50,838 nt of DNA from Burkholderiales bacterium (GCA_947473125.1 CANJDH010000026.1:1-50838); one strand, 5' to 3'. Counted from the stretch's first letter, positions 39,842 to 50,838 are shown. Notes: a model not told the origin generated them from the letters alone. A program made the numbers and translations.

Positions 39842-41010
39842 GCGTCATCAACACCATGCTTCAGGATCTTGAGCGCCGCAGAGTGGATCTGGGCCATTCG
39901 GGGGCGTTGCGGCATGTGCGTTCGCTGCCGCAAGGACGCGCTTGGCGGCCTGCGCATTTCGTACTGGCATTGCTGGTGGGCCTGGTGCTGGCCGCAGGCG
40001 TGTGGTTCGGGCCGAATCTGTGGAACGCGTCTTCTCGTGGACCGATGCAGATGCCGCGTGCCGCTCCCGGTGGTGCTGCTCCGGCGGTGTTGTCGGGAGT
40101 CCTGTCGGCGCGGGATCCTGACGTGTCCGGAGCACAGGGATTGGCGCTGACCGTGAGCCGCGAGCTGCTCTGGCGCGAGTCGCCCTCAGCCGAAATACTA
40201 CCGCCGCGTACTGCGCCCGCCACGCCCGCCGCGGCGCGCATCGGCGGCGTACCGGCACGGAGCACAGTTCCCGCGCCGGTCGCTGAAGCGAAGACGCCGG
40301 AAAATGGCGAAAAAGCGCGCACCGCAGCTGGTGATCTTTCATCCACCCCGCTGGTGCGAGCACAGTCGTTGAGTCTTGAGAAGGGCGTGCCGGCGGTTCC
40401 TGCGCAGGCTGCACCCGGCGCCGAAATCAAGCAGGTGAATTCGCAGCAGCGCGCCGAAAACGAACTGCGTCGCGGCAATGATTTGTTGAATCAGGGCCGG
40501 ACCGTACAGGCGATGGAGGCCTTTGCGCAGGTGTTGGCGTGGGATCCGATGCAGGATGCGGCACGGCAGGCGCTGGTGGTCGCGTTGCTTCGTTCGAAAA
40601 ATAGCGCAGAGGCCGAGCGGCTCCTGGTAGAACGGCAGGCGCTGGCACCCAAGAGCGCCGGGTTTGCCATGATCCTGGCGCGCCTCCAGGCCGAACGGGG
40701 GGACAACGACCTAGCCCTGGAAACACTGCGGTTGGGCCTGTCGGTCGCGGGTGCCAATCCGACTTACCATGCCACCATGGCAGCCCTCCTGGCACGCGTC
40801 GGGCAGCACGCCCAAGCAGTCGCGCAATACCAGGCGGCGCTGCGGCTGTCCCCGCAGTCGGGTGTATGGTGGATGGGGCTGGGGCTTTCCCTGCAGGCCG
40901 TGGGCAGCTTGACCGAGGCGCAAGAAGCGCTGCGGCGAGCGCGGGCCAGCGACAACCTGTCGCCGGAATTGGCCGCATTCGTGGAACAGCGACTGAAGCA
41001 GTTCCATTAG
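39838..41010 (+). CDS. mshN: MshN (TPR protein)
   Basis: This 390-residue protein begins with MSVINTMLQDLERR, the conserved MshN start. It has one membrane helix (about 40-58), a Pro/Ala-rich spacer (70-200) and at least four tetratricopeptide-like repeats (about 205-390). The ATG overlaps the mshM stop by four bases. It is the last gene of the pilus locus, probably a periplasmic scaffold acting with MshM and MshL. The gene just downstream is on the opposite strand. Confidence 0.9.
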   Translation: MSVINTMLQDLERRRVDLGHSGALRHVRSLPQGRAWRPAHFVLALLVGLVLAAGVWFGPNLWNASSRGPMQMPRAAPGGAAPAVLSGVLSARDPDVSGAQGLALTVSRELLWRESPSAEILPPRTAPATPAAARIGGVPARSTVPAPVAEAKTPENGEKARTAAGDLSSTPLVRAQSLSLEKGVPAVPAQAAPGAEIKQVNSQQRAENELRRGNDLLNQGRTVQAMEAFAQVLAWDPMQDAARQALVVALLRSKNSAEAERLLVERQALAPKSAGFAMILARLQAERGDNDLALETLRLGLSVAGANPTYHATMAALLARVGQHAQAVAQYQAALRLSPQSGVWWMGLGLSLQAVGSLTEAQEALRRARASDNLSPELAAFVEQRLKQFH

Positions 41011-41036
41011 GATCAGATCTGCCCGGGCTCACCTGC

Positions 41037-41074
41037 CGAAGGCACCGTCACGTTGCGAAGGCACCGCCACGTTG
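41037..41074 (+). repeat. Tandem 19-base direct repeat after mshN
   Basis: Two adjacent copies of CGAAGGCACCGYCACGTTG (41037-41055 and 41056-41074) differ at one base. They lie in the 116-base gap between convergent mshN and the Bug receptor gene. I see no gene or clear terminator in this gap. Confidence 0.8.
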
Positions 41075-41126
41075 GGCGCGAGTGGCACCGAGCTTTGCCG
41101 GGCCTTACCTGGCAGGCAGTGCGGTC

Positions 41127-42098
41127 TTACTCCCCGGCCTTGATCTTGTTGTCGCGCACCACCTTGGCCCAGCGATCCACTTCCATGGCAATGAATTTTC
41201 CGAGATCCTCCGGCGAGGACGCCGTCATGTCGATACCCATCTCGGCGATACGCGATTGAACCGCGGGAATCCTGAGCACCTTGACCATCTCGGCATGCAT
41301 GCGCGCCATGATGGGCTGGGGGATGCCGACCGGGGCCAGCATGCCCCACCAGGCCTGCGCTTCGAAGCCAGGCACGCCCAGTTCGATCATCGTCGGCACG
41401 TCCGGCAACTGCGCCATCCGTTTGGTGGATGTCACTGCGAGCGGGCGCAGCCGGCCTGACGCGAGGTGTGGCGCCCACAAGGCATAGGTGGCCATCGTCA
41501 CGGGTACGTGGCCGGCGATGCCGTCGCTGGCGAGCGGGCCGCCCCCTTTGTAGGGGATGTGGGTCCAGTCGGCCTTGAGCTGGGCGCCGATGGCCGTCAT
41601 CGCAAGGTGTGCCAGGCTCCCCGAGCCGATCGTGCCGTAGTTGATTGCCCCGCTTTTGCTGCGCGCCACCTGCAACATGTCGTTGAAGCTCTTGTAGGGG
41701 GTGCTTTGATGCGCCGTGATGACCATCGCACCTTTGCCGATCAACATGACCGGTGCAAGATCCTTGAGCGTGTCAAACGGCATGCTCGGGATCAGGCTTG
41801 GGTTGACGCCATGGGTATCAAAAACGAACAGCCAAGTGTAGCCGTCGGGGTTGGCTTTCGCAGCCACTGCCGAGCCGATCGAGCCCGATGCGCCGGCGCG
41901 GTTCTCGACAATGATGGTCTGGCCCAAGGCCTGTTGCAAGTGCGGCTGAATCAGCCGCACGATCTGGTCAACGGTCCCGCCGGGAGGGAACGGCGCAATG
42001 AAGCGGATCGGCTGGTTGGGCCACTGGGCATGTGCTGCGCCGGCGAGCACGAGCAGGGCGCAACCGAGGACTTTCCTGAACAGGTTGATGGACATCAT
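41127..42098 (-). CDS. Bug-type periplasmic receptor, orphan
   Basis: This 323-residue receptor has a signal peptide (GCALLVLAGAAHAQ), the Bug signature WPNQPIRFIAPFPPGGTVDQ, GQTIIVENRAGASGSIG and THIPYKGGGPLASDGIAG. It is only distantly related to the pair at 3977-5964. No tctA or tctB lies nearby. The first ATG is used; a second follows one codon later. It lies downstream of pntB on the same strand, separated by 136 bases that include a copy of the dispersed repeat, so it may have its own promoter. Confidence 0.92.
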   Translation of the reverse strand: MMSINLFRKVLGCALLVLAGAAHAQWPNQPIRFIAPFPPGGTVDQIVRLIQPHLQQALGQTIIVENRAGASGSIGSAVAAKANPDGYTWLFVFDTHGVNPSLIPSMPFDTLKDLAPVMLIGKGAMVITAHQSTPYKSFNDMLQVARSKSGAINYGTIGSGSLAHLAMTAIGAQLKADWTHIPYKGGGPLASDGIAGHVPVTMATYALWAPHLASGRLRPLAVTSTKRMAQLPDVPTMIELGVPGFEAQAWWGMLAPVGIPQPIMARMHAEMVKVLRIPAVQSRIAEMGIDMTASSPEDLGKFIAMEVDRWAKVVRDNKIKAGE

Positions 42099-42120
42099 TG
42101 TCTCCTGATATGGTCTTAAA

Positions 42121-42136
42121 CCTTTGGTGGGAGCGG
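42121..42136 (-). repeat. Dispersed repeat copy upstream of the Bug receptor gene
   Basis: On the minus strand this reads CCGCTCCCACCAAAGG, the core of the repeat seen at 7216 and 15384 with one extra A. It sits 22 bases upstream of the receptor ATG. Confidence 0.5.
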
Positions 42137-42234
42137 TTCTTATGAATATTTCCGGCTGTGGCGAGATTCAATTTTTGTGAGGCCGAGAACCTGCGTGCGC
42201 TCGGGGCTCGCCCCCAAAGACCTGGCACGAAAGT

Positions 42235-43665
42235 TTACAAATTGTCGAGTGCCTTGCCCATGTCTTCGAGCACCTTTTTCGCATCCCCAAACACCATCAT
42301 CGTCTTGTCCATGTAGAACAGGTCGTTGTCGAGGCCGGCGTAGCCGGACGCCATCGAGCGTTTGTTGACGATCACGGTACGCGCCTGATGCGCTTCAAGG
42401 ATCGGCATGCCGAAGATCGCGCTGCCCGGTGTTTTCGCGGCGGGGTTCACCACATCATTGGCACCCAACACCAGGACCACGTCGGTCTGTTTGAAGTCGG
42501 CGTTGATGTCCTCCATCTCGAATACCTGGTCGTAGGGAATTTCCGCCTCGGCCAGCAGCACGTTCATGTGCCCGGGCATCCTGCCTGCCACCGGATGGAT
42601 CGCGTAACGCACGTTGACGCCTTTCTCACCGAGCTTGTGGGCCAGTTCCTTCAAGGCGTGCTGGGCGCGCGAAACTGCGAGGCCGTAGCCAGGTACGATC
42701 ACCACGGTTTCGGCGTTGCTCATCATGAACGCGGCGTCGTCGGACGAACCGCTCTTGACCGGGCGCTGCTCCTGTTTTCCCGCCACGGTACCGCCGTCCT
42801 GGCCGAAGCCACCGAGGATCACGTTGAAAAACGAACGGTTCATCGCCTTGCACATGATGTACGAAAGAATCGCGCCGGAAGACCCGACCAGCGAACCGGC
42901 GATGATCAGCATCGCGTTGTTGAGCGAGAAGCCGATGCCGGCCGCAGCCCAACCCGAATAGGAATTGAGCATCGACACCACCACCGGCATGTCGGCACCG
43001 CCGATCGGGATGATGATCAGCACGCCCAGGATGAAGGCAATGATCGTCAGTATGATGAACGGCGTCCAGTCTTGGGTGACCGCAAACCAGATGCCGCAGC
43101 CGAGCATTCCCAACCCGAGAATGGCATTCAAGGTGTGCTGGCCCGAGAAGGTGACCGGGGCGCCCTGGAACACGCGCAGTTTGTACTTGCCCGACAGCTT
43201 GCCGAAGGCAATCACCGAGCCTGAGAAGGTAATGGCACCCACAAAAGTGCCGATGAACAGTTCGATCCGGTTGCCGATCGGCAGCAACGCCGAGCCCTTG
43301 GCCGAAATGCCGAATGCCGAGGGTTCGGCGACTACCGCGATGGCGATGCACACCGCAGCCAGGCCAATCATCGAATGCATGAATGCCACCAGTTCCGGCA
43401 TTTTTGTCATCTCGACGCGTTTGGCCATGATCGCGCCTGCCGTACCGCCGACCAGCAGGCCGCTGAACACGTACACCATGCCGGCCGCTTTTGAATCAGC
43501 CAGCTTGACGATGAGTGCTGCCGTGGTAAACGCGGCCAATGCCATGCCGACCATGCCGAACACGTTACCGCGGCGTGCCGTGGTGGGATGCGACAGGCCT
43601 TTGAGCGCCTGGATGAAAAATACCGAGGCGACCAGATACAGCAGGGTGACGACGTTCAGGCTCAT
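42235..43665 (-). CDS. pntB: NAD(P) transhydrogenase subunit beta PntB
   Basis: This 476-residue inner-membrane subunit of proton-translocating transhydrogenase transfers hydride from NADH to NADP+ using the proton gradient. About nine membrane helices precede the NADP-binding domain III, which shows VIVPGYGLAVSRAQHALKEL, HPVAGRMPGHMNVLLAEA and the late KRSMASGYAGLDNDLFY. Length matches E. coli PntB (462). Its ATG overlaps the end of pntAB by four bases. It provides NADPH for biosynthesis. Confidence 0.96.
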   Translation of the reverse strand: MSLNVVTLLYLVASVFFIQALKGLSHPTTARRGNVFGMVGMALAAFTTAALIVKLADSKAAGMVYVFSGLLVGGTAGAIMAKRVEMTKMPELVAFMHSMIGLAAVCIAIAVVAEPSAFGISAKGSALLPIGNRIELFIGTFVGAITFSGSVIAFGKLSGKYKLRVFQGAPVTFSGQHTLNAILGLGMLGCGIWFAVTQDWTPFIILTIIAFILGVLIIIPIGGADMPVVVSMLNSYSGWAAAGIGFSLNNAMLIIAGSLVGSSGAILSYIMCKAMNRSFFNVILGGFGQDGGTVAGKQEQRPVKSGSSDDAAFMMSNAETVVIVPGYGLAVSRAQHALKELAHKLGEKGVNVRYAIHPVAGRMPGHMNVLLAEAEIPYDQVFEMEDINADFKQTDVVLVLGANDVVNPAAKTPGSAIFGMPILEAHQARTVIVNKRSMASGYAGLDNDLFYMDKTMMVFGDAKKVLEDMGKALDNL

Positions 43666-43994
43666 TTGTGCGCTCCCGCTTTTGCTGCGGTGTCAGTAGC
43701 CGGTTTGTCTTTTTTCTTGAACATCTCGAGCATGCGTTTGGTGACCAGGAAGCCGCCGAAAATGTTGACCGACGCCAGCGCCACAGCGGCGGTGCCCATC
43801 CAGCGCGACAGGTCGCCCTCGGTGAGCGCTGCGGCCAGCATCGCGCCGACGATGATCACCGCCGACAGTGCGTTGGTCACCGCCATCAGTGGTGTATGCA
43901 GCGCCGGCGTCACGGTCCAGACGACGTGGTAGCCGACGTAGATCGCCAGTACGAAAATGATCAGGTTGACGACGGTGGGGGAGATGGTTTCCAT
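43662..43994 (-). CDS. pntAB: NAD(P) transhydrogenase subunit alpha, membrane part (PntAB)
   Basis: This 110-residue protein has three membrane helices (NLIIFVLAIYVGYHVVW, TNALSAVIIVGAMLAAAL and VALASVNIFGGFLV), matching the C-terminal part of E. coli PntA. In this three-subunit arrangement it is a separate polypeptide. It lies 23 bases after pntAA and overlaps pntB. Confidence 0.93.
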   Translation of the reverse strand: METISPTVVNLIIFVLAIYVGYHVVWTVTPALHTPLMAVTNALSAVIIVGAMLAAALTEGDLSRWMGTAAVALASVNIFGGFLVTKRMLEMFKKKDKPATDTAAKAGAHK

Positions 43995-44017
43995 GAGTAG
44001 TCCTGGTGGCGTGCAAC

Positions 44018-45133
44018 TTATTTTTTGACGACCTGGCCGGCTTCGGTCATCAGGCAGGCGGCGACGATTTCGTCTTCCTTGTTGATTGCAAGCTGGCCTT
44101 CCTTGTCGACAATCAACTTGAGGAAATCGATGACATTGCGCGCGTACAGGGCCGACGAATCGGCCGGTATCAGCGCCGGAAAATTGGTGTGCCCGATCAG
44201 GGTGACGCCATGCTTGACCACGACCTTGTCTTTCTCGGTCAGCGGGCAGTTGCCGCCCTGCTCGGCCGCCATGTCGACGATGACCGAACCCGGTTTCATG
44301 GTCTTGACCATCTCTTCGGTGACCAGCACCGGGGCCGGCCGCCCCGGGATCAGTGCGGTGGTAATCACAATGTCCGCCTGCTTGACGCGCTCGGCAATCA
44401 GGGTCGCCTGGCGTTTCTTGTAGTCGTCGCCCATTTCCTTGGCGTAGCCGCCCTGGCCCTTGGCAAGTTCTTTTTCTTCATCGGTCAAGGGCACTTCGAT
44501 AAATTTTGCGCCCAGTGATTCGACCTGTTCCTTGGTATCGGGGCGTACGTCAGTGGCTTCCACTACCGCACCGAGGCGTTTGGCGGTGGCAATCGCCTGG
44601 AGGCCGGCGACGCCGACGCCCATGATGACCACGCGCGCCGCCTTCACGGTACCGGCCGCTGTCATGAACATCGGCATCACTTTCGGGTAATGCGTGGCCG
44701 CAGTCAGTACCGCCATGTAGCCGCCCAGGTTCGCCTGGCTCGAAAGCACGTCGAGGGATTGGGCGCGCGAGATGCGTGGCGCCGCTTCCAGGGCAAAGCC
44801 GGTGACGCCCTGTTTCGCAAGTGCTTCCAGACCCGCCGCGTCAAACCGGTTCAGCGTGCCGATCAGCACCTGGCCGCTTTTCATTTTGGCCACTTCATCG
44901 GGTTGCGGAGGGCGCACCTTGAACAGCATCTCGGACTGGCCGTACACCTCGGCAGCGGATACCACCTGCGCACCCATCGACGCATAGTCGGCGTCGGGAA
45001 TGTGCGCGCCGGCACCGGCACCGGCTTCAACCAGTACGGTATTCTTGCCGGCAATGAGCTTTTTGACCGTTTCGGGCGTGGCGGCAACGCGTGTTTCGCC
45101 CGCACGGGTCTCGCGCGGAATCCCAATTTTCAA
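44018..45133 (-). CDS. pntAA: NAD(P) transhydrogenase subunit alpha, NAD-binding part (PntAA)
   Basis: This 371-residue soluble domain I resembles alanine dehydrogenase. It starts KIGIPRETRAGETRVAATPETV, has the NAD-binding VVIMGVGVAGLQAIATAKRLGA-type fold, and shows GTLNRFDAAGLEALAKQG. No ATG fits. The family N-terminus is reached with a TTG at 45133, behind GAGGAG at six bases, so I take TTG as the start. It is first in the pntAA-pntAB-pntB operon and divergent from the SIMPL gene across 142 bases. Confidence 0.93.
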   Translation of the reverse strand: MKIGIPRETRAGETRVAATPETVKKLIAGKNTVLVEAGAGAGAHIPDADYASMGAQVVSAAEVYGQSEMLFKVRPPQPDEVAKMKSGQVLIGTLNRFDAAGLEALAKQGVTGFALEAAPRISRAQSLDVLSSQANLGGYMAVLTAATHYPKVMPMFMTAAGTVKAARVVIMGVGVAGLQAIATAKRLGAVVEATDVRPDTKEQVESLGAKFIEVPLTDEEKELAKGQGGYAKEMGDDYKKRQATLIAERVKQADIVITTALIPGRPAPVLVTEEMVKTMKPGSVIVDMAAEQGGNCPLTEKDKVVVKHGVTLIGHTNFPALIPADSSALYARNVIDFLKLIVDKEGQLAINKEDEIVAACLMTEAGQVVKK

Positions 45134-45275
45134 ATGAATCTCCTCGGTGCTGCGTGCGGTAGTGTGCCGCACGCCGTTTTGGTCTTGCACGGTGGCCCAA
45201 CGGAATAGGCTAGAGTATAGCCGCTTGCAGGGGTGCATCCGCATCAGAAAAATGGCTCTACTTCCAGAGGCTACG

Positions 45276-45974
45276 ATGAAAATATCACCGCATTGCGCCG
45301 CCTTCCTGGCAGGTATGTCGCTCGCGTCCGTGCTCGGCGCCCAACCGGCGCCGGCGCAACGCTACAACGTCGTGGAACTGTCCGCCAACGTGCAGCGTGA
45401 GGTCGCGAACGACCTCATGACCGCCCAGTTGTTTGCTGAATTGTCTGATGCGAATCCGGCGCAACTTGCCAACCAGCTCAATCGCACCCTTGCCGACGCT
45501 GTACGCATTGCCAAGGACTACCCGCAAATCAAGGTCCGCACCGGCAACAACCAGACCTACCCGGTGTATGGGCGCAACAACCAGGCGCAGGGCTGGCGCG
45601 GACGCGCCGAATTGCGCCTTGAAACCCGGGATTTTGCAGCGGGTGCGGCACTGGTGGGCAAGCTTCAAGCCGGCTTGCAACTCGGGGGCATCCAGTTCGC
45701 CATTTCGCCGGAGGCGCGCCAAAAGATCGAGAATGAACTGATCGCCGAGGCGTTTGCGGCGTTTCGTTTGCGCGCCGAGATTGCCCGGAACGCCCTCGGC
45801 GGCAAGGCATATAAGGTGCAGCGCATCGGCATCAATACCGGCGGCAGCTCGCCGGCACCGCGTCCCATGCTACGTGCCGCGCTGGCCTCGGAGTCTTCCA
45901 TGGCGGCGCCGCCGGTCGAGGCCGGCGAGAGCGTGGTGTCGGTCAATGCCAACGGCGCCGTGGAAGTGGACTGA
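45276..45974 (+). CDS. SIMPL domain (DUF541) periplasmic protein
   Basis: This 232-residue exported protein has a signal peptide (AAFLAGMSLASVLGAQPAPAQ). The SIMPL/BP26 pattern follows: VELSANVQREVANDLMTAQLFAE, KVRTGNNQTYPVYG, GWRGRAELRLETRDF, ISPEARQKIENELIAEAF and KAYKVQRIGI. Family members form periplasmic oligomers of unclear function, linked to envelope stress in some bacteria. The ATG at 45276 has AGAGG eight bases upstream; an in-frame ATG at 45252 is less well placed. Confidence 0.88.
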   Translation: MKISPHCAAFLAGMSLASVLGAQPAPAQRYNVVELSANVQREVANDLMTAQLFAELSDANPAQLANQLNRTLADAVRIAKDYPQIKVRTGNNQTYPVYGRNNQAQGWRGRAELRLETRDFAAGAALVGKLQAGLQLGGIQFAISPEARQKIENELIAEAFAAFRLRAEIARNALGGKAYKVQRIGINTGGSSPAPRPMLRAALASESSMAAPPVEAGESVVSVNANGAVEVD

Positions 45975-46107
45975 GCCGGGGTCGGGCTTGAGGACGGGTA
46001 CACACCGCGAATTGCTGGAATTTTTGCGCGCTATTCAGGGCATTGCATAAACCGGGTGAAAGTTATCGTCACGCATGGGCCACATAACGCGCCTGGCGCG
46101 CTTCTCC

Positions 46108-46572
46108 ATGAAACCTGCTCTGATTCTGCTGTGCCTGGCGCTGGCCGCGTGCGACCAGATCGCCGAGCTTGACGGCAGCAAGGCCGCCGAGGCCGATGGC
46201 AAGGCGGTGGGCGGCGCGTGCCGTCATGCCGGCCGTGCCCTTGAAGACTGCTACGCGCTCAACGAGCGCGCCTCCAGATCGGCCGTCTTCACGGGATGGC
46301 GCGAGATGAACGACTATATGACGCAGAACAAGATTGACGTCGTGTCGCCGCAGATACCTAAAAAACCACGTGCCAGGCAGGAAGACCCGACGGCGAAGGC
46401 GGAGGGCCATTCCGATCCCCTCCCGCTCAAGGATCAGGCAGGGTCCAAGGATGTCGGTGCGACCAAGGCGACCGCAGGCGCGAAGCCGTCCGCTGCGGCA
46501 AAGGAATCCGCTTTGCCTTTTCAACTGCCGCCGGGCATACCGCCTACGACGCCTGAGAAGACCGGGCACTGA
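46108..46572 (+). CDS. Small lipoprotein of unknown function
   Basis: This 154-residue protein has a lipoprotein signal peptide ending LALAAC, so the mature protein starts at that cysteine (residue 15). A short conserved-looking part (ACRHAGRALEDCYALN, FTGWREMNDYM) contains two further cysteines and precedes a low-complexity Pro/Lys/Ala-rich tail. An in-frame ATG at 46075 would lengthen the signal by 11 residues. I do not recognise the family. It may be co-transcribed with the next gene 61 bases downstream. Confidence 0.7.
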   Translation: MKPALILLCLALAACDQIAELDGSKAAEADGKAVGGACRHAGRALEDCYALNERASRSAVFTGWREMNDYMTQNKIDVVSPQIPKKPRARQEDPTAKAEGHSDPLPLKDQAGSKDVGATKATAGAKPSAAAKESALPFQLPPGIPPTTPEKTGH

Positions 46573-46633
46573 CCGGGCACCAAAGTCGAGGCAGTACGGC
46601 GCGGCGCGACGCAGAGGGCAGTAAAATTGCTCG

Positions 46634-47296
46634 ATGTACTGCATCACGCGTCGCGTCGCGTACCCCCGGTACGCCAGCGCACAGAAAACCGCGACCCCCA
46701 AGCCACGCCGTGCCGGCCTGCTCCTGAGGTTTGCACTGGCACTTTGTCTGCTCCCCGTATCGGTGCCGCCGAGCATCGCGGAGGGCGTGGCGGTGCGCGT
46801 GTGCTTCGACTATGCATGTGCCCACGAAGCCCAAGCCCGTTTTGATGCCGCGACGCTGCAATCGGTGGCGCGCGTTGTTTCGTCTGCCCGGGATGCGCAG
46901 GAGGAGCGTAGCCGCATCGCCCACGCGGTAGCGGAGCTGTATGTTGCGGCGGGCAGGCAGACGCCGATCTGGCGCGATCGTGGCGGCAACCGCAACGACG
47001 ATACTGACGTGGCCGGTGCGATGGATTGCATTGACCATGCGACTAACACCACCGAATTTCTGCGCGTCATGGCGCATGCAGACATGCTGCGCTACCACCG
47101 TGTCGGCGCGCCGGCGCGGCGCGTGCGATTTTTCGTTGCCGAACACTGGTCTGCTAGCGTCATCGAGTCTGCGACGGGCGACGCGTATGCGGTTGATTCC
47201 TGGTTTTTCGACCTCGGAACGCCTGCCGTGGTGATGCCGCTGCAGGCCTGGCGCGATGGCGCAGCGCCAGTTCCGCTACAGGTAAAGCTCCCGTGA
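46634..47296 (+). CDS. Exported protein with transglutaminase/cysteine-protease-like Cys-His-Asp pattern
   Basis: This 220-residue protein has an N-terminal hydrophobic segment (about 28-49) that could be a signal peptide or anchor. In the rest, C132 in [11 protein letters not shown]171 in [11 protein letters not shown] and D188 in AYAVDSWF follow the order and spacing of the catalytic triad in bacterial transglutaminase-like cysteine proteinases (Cys on a helix, then H-W and a final V/I-D on strands). The enzyme class is an inference from this pattern, and the substrate is unknown. Its stop overlaps the mnmA start by four bases (GTGA), so the two are translationally coupled. Confidence 0.7.
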   Translation: MYCITRRVAYPRYASAQKTATPKPRRAGLLLRFALALCLLPVSVPPSIAEGVAVRVCFDYACAHEAQARFDAATLQSVARVVSSARDAQEERSRIAHAVAELYVAAGRQTPIWRDRGGNRNDDTDVAGAMDCIDHATNTTEFLRVMAHADMLRYHRVGAPARRVRFFVAEHWSASVIESATGDAYAVDSWFFDLGTPAVVMPLQAWRDGAAPVPLQVKLP

Positions 47297-48372
47297 GTAC
47301 CGTGGTGGTGGGCATGTCGGGAGGTGTTGACTCGTCCGTTGCGGCGCTGCTGCTCAAGCGCGAGGGACACAGGGTCATCGGCCTCTTCATGAAGAATTGG
47401 GAAGATGATGATGACGGCGAGTACTGCTCGACCCGCGAAGACCTGGTCGATGCGGCATCGGCTGCCGATGTGGTGGGCGTGGAGTTTGAAGCCGTCAATT
47501 TTGCGGCGGAATACAAGGATCGCGTGTTCGCCGATTTCCTGCGCGAATATTCCGCCGGGCGCACGCCCAATCCCGATGTGTTGTGCAACGCCGAAATCAA
47601 GTTCAAGGCATTCCTGGACCACGCCATCAAACTGGGCGCCGAGAAAATAGCCACCGGCCATTACGCCGGCGTACGCGAACGTGACGGCCGTACCGAGCTG
47701 CTGCGTGCGGCTGACACCTCCAAGGACCAAAGTTATTTCTTGCACCGTCTGAACCAGTCGCAACTCGCGCGCGTGATGTTTCCCCTGGCAGAACTGAAAA
47801 AACCGGAGGTGCGACGCATCGCCGCCGAGGCCGGGCTGGCGAATCATGCGAAGAAGGATTCGACCGGGATCTGCTTCATCGGCGAGCGTCCGTTTCGCGA
47901 ATTCCTCAATCGCTACCTGCCGAAAAAACCGGGGCCGATGCTTGACGAGAACGGCCGGGTGGTCGGCGAGCACATTGGCTTGATGTTCTACACCATTGGG
48001 CAGCGCAAGGGCGTCGGCATTGGCGGCACCAAGACCGGCAGCGGCGAACCCTGGTTTGTGGCGCGCAAGGACATGGCGGCGAACAGCCTTACGATTGTGC
48101 AAGGCCACGAGCATCCGTGGTTGAAGGCGGCGCATCTTGCTGCGGAGAACGCGAGTTGGGTTGCCGGCGTGCCGCCAGAAGCGTCTTCGGCCTATGGCGC
48201 CAAGACGCGCTATCGGCAAAGCGATGCGGCCTGCCATTTCAGCGGATCGCCGAATGGTGCGTTCGGGCTTGCTTTCGATGCGCCGCAGTGGGCGGTGGCG
48301 CCCGGGCAGTCGGCGGTGGTGTACGAAGGTGACGTGTGCCTGGGTGGCGGCATCATCACCGCATCGAATTAG
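47293..48372 (+). CDS. mnmA: tRNA-specific 2-thiouridylase MnmA
   Basis: This 359-residue enzyme makes the 2-thio group of U34 in tRNAs for Lys, Glu and Gln. It has the PP-loop SGGVDSS (9-15), the catalytic cysteine C98 (NPDVLCN) and the persulfide cysteine C194 (TGICFIG). Other conserved blocks are TGHYA, KDQSYFL and [13 protein letters not shown]. Length is normal. The start is a GTG overlapping the upstream gene. The stop codon lies inside the first copy of a 15-base tandem duplication. Confidence 0.96.
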   Translation: MSTVVVGMSGGVDSSVAALLLKREGHRVIGLFMKNWEDDDDGEYCSTREDLVDAASAADVVGVEFEAVNFAAEYKDRVFADFLREYSAGRTPNPDVLCNAEIKFKAFLDHAIKLGAEKIATGHYAGVRERDGRTELLRAADTSKDQSYFLHRLNQSQLARVMFPLAELKKPEVRRIAAEAGLANHAKKDSTGICFIGERPFREFLNRYLPKKPGPMLDENGRVVGEHIGLMFYTIGQRKGVGIGGTKTGSGEPWFVARKDMAANSLTIVQGHEHPWLKAAHLAAENASWVAGVPPEASSAYGAKTRYRQSDAACHFSGSPNGAFGLAFDAPQWAVAPGQSAVVYEGDVCLGGGIITASN

Positions 48373-48395
48373 CCGGTCTCGAATTAGCTGGTCTC
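48366..48395 (+). repeat. Tandem 15-base duplication at the mnmA stop
   Basis: GAATTAGCCGGTCTC (48366-48380) is followed by GAATTAGCTGGTCTC (48381-48395). The first copy contains the mnmA stop codon. It lies in the 85-base gap before the convergent GST gene. Confidence 0.85.
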
Positions 48396-48457
48396 AATTG
48401 TCGGCCTGCCGGCTGACTTCGCGGCGCAACGGGTTGCCGCTGCTTCAGCCCGCTGCT

Positions 48458-50838
<2,381 letters not shown>

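Overview
The window is GC-rich, densely packed bacterial DNA. Gene content (Bug-type solute receptors, paired acyl-CoA dehydrogenases, glcDEF, a Liv-type ABC transporter and a mannose-sensitive haemagglutinin (MSHA) type IV pilus locus) points to a Betaproteobacterium of the Burkholderiales/Rhodocyclales kind. Genus is not resolvable from what I can see. I see no rRNA, tRNA, CRISPR array, transposase or prophage gene, and no gene-free stretch longer than 300 bases.

Bases 1-12200 hold small metabolic units. There is a leftward DSD1-family PLP enzyme, a BrnT-type toxin-antitoxin pair, and a leftward carboxymuconolactone-decarboxylase-family protein. A rightward unit follows: flavin monooxygenase, two tandemly duplicated Bug receptors and an acyl-CoA dehydrogenase. 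After it come a leftward aldo/keto reductase, a glutaredoxin-fold protein without the usual cysteines, and a leftward unit of M24 peptidase, short-chain dehydrogenase and second acyl-CoA dehydrogenase. Together these suggest uptake and oxidation of organic or aromatic acids.

Bases 12283-23969 are rightward. A D-2-hydroxyacid (D-lactate-type) dehydrogenase precedes glycolate dehydrogenase glcDEF. Next is a branched-chain amino acid/amide-type ABC transporter (receptor, terminator, two permeases, two ATPases) translationally coupled to an acyl-CoA synthetase.

Bases 23969-41010 are the most distinctive part. A membrane protein ending in a type IV pilin-like globular domain leads into an almost complete MSHA-type pilus locus. 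The order is mshE, mshG, mshF-like, mshA-like pilin, mshC, mshD, mshO, mshP, mshQ, then a promoter-bearing gap and mshI, a PilN-like gene, mshJ, mshK, mshL, mshM, mshN. MshE keeps the N-terminal repeats that bind cyclic di-GMP in its family. mshG contains an uninterrupted ten-G tract that could make the pilus phase variable.

Bases 41127-50838 hold a leftward orphan Bug receptor, a leftward three-gene proton-translocating transhydrogenase (pntAA-pntAB-pntB), and a SIMPL-domain protein. They continue with a lipoprotein, an exported protein with a transglutaminase/cysteine-protease-like Cys-His-Asp pattern coupled to mnmA, a leftward GST, purB, and the start of an exported protein cut by the window edge.

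A short dispersed repeat (core CCGCTCCCACCAAGG) recurs near gene 3' ends, and one copy lies in frame inside glcE.
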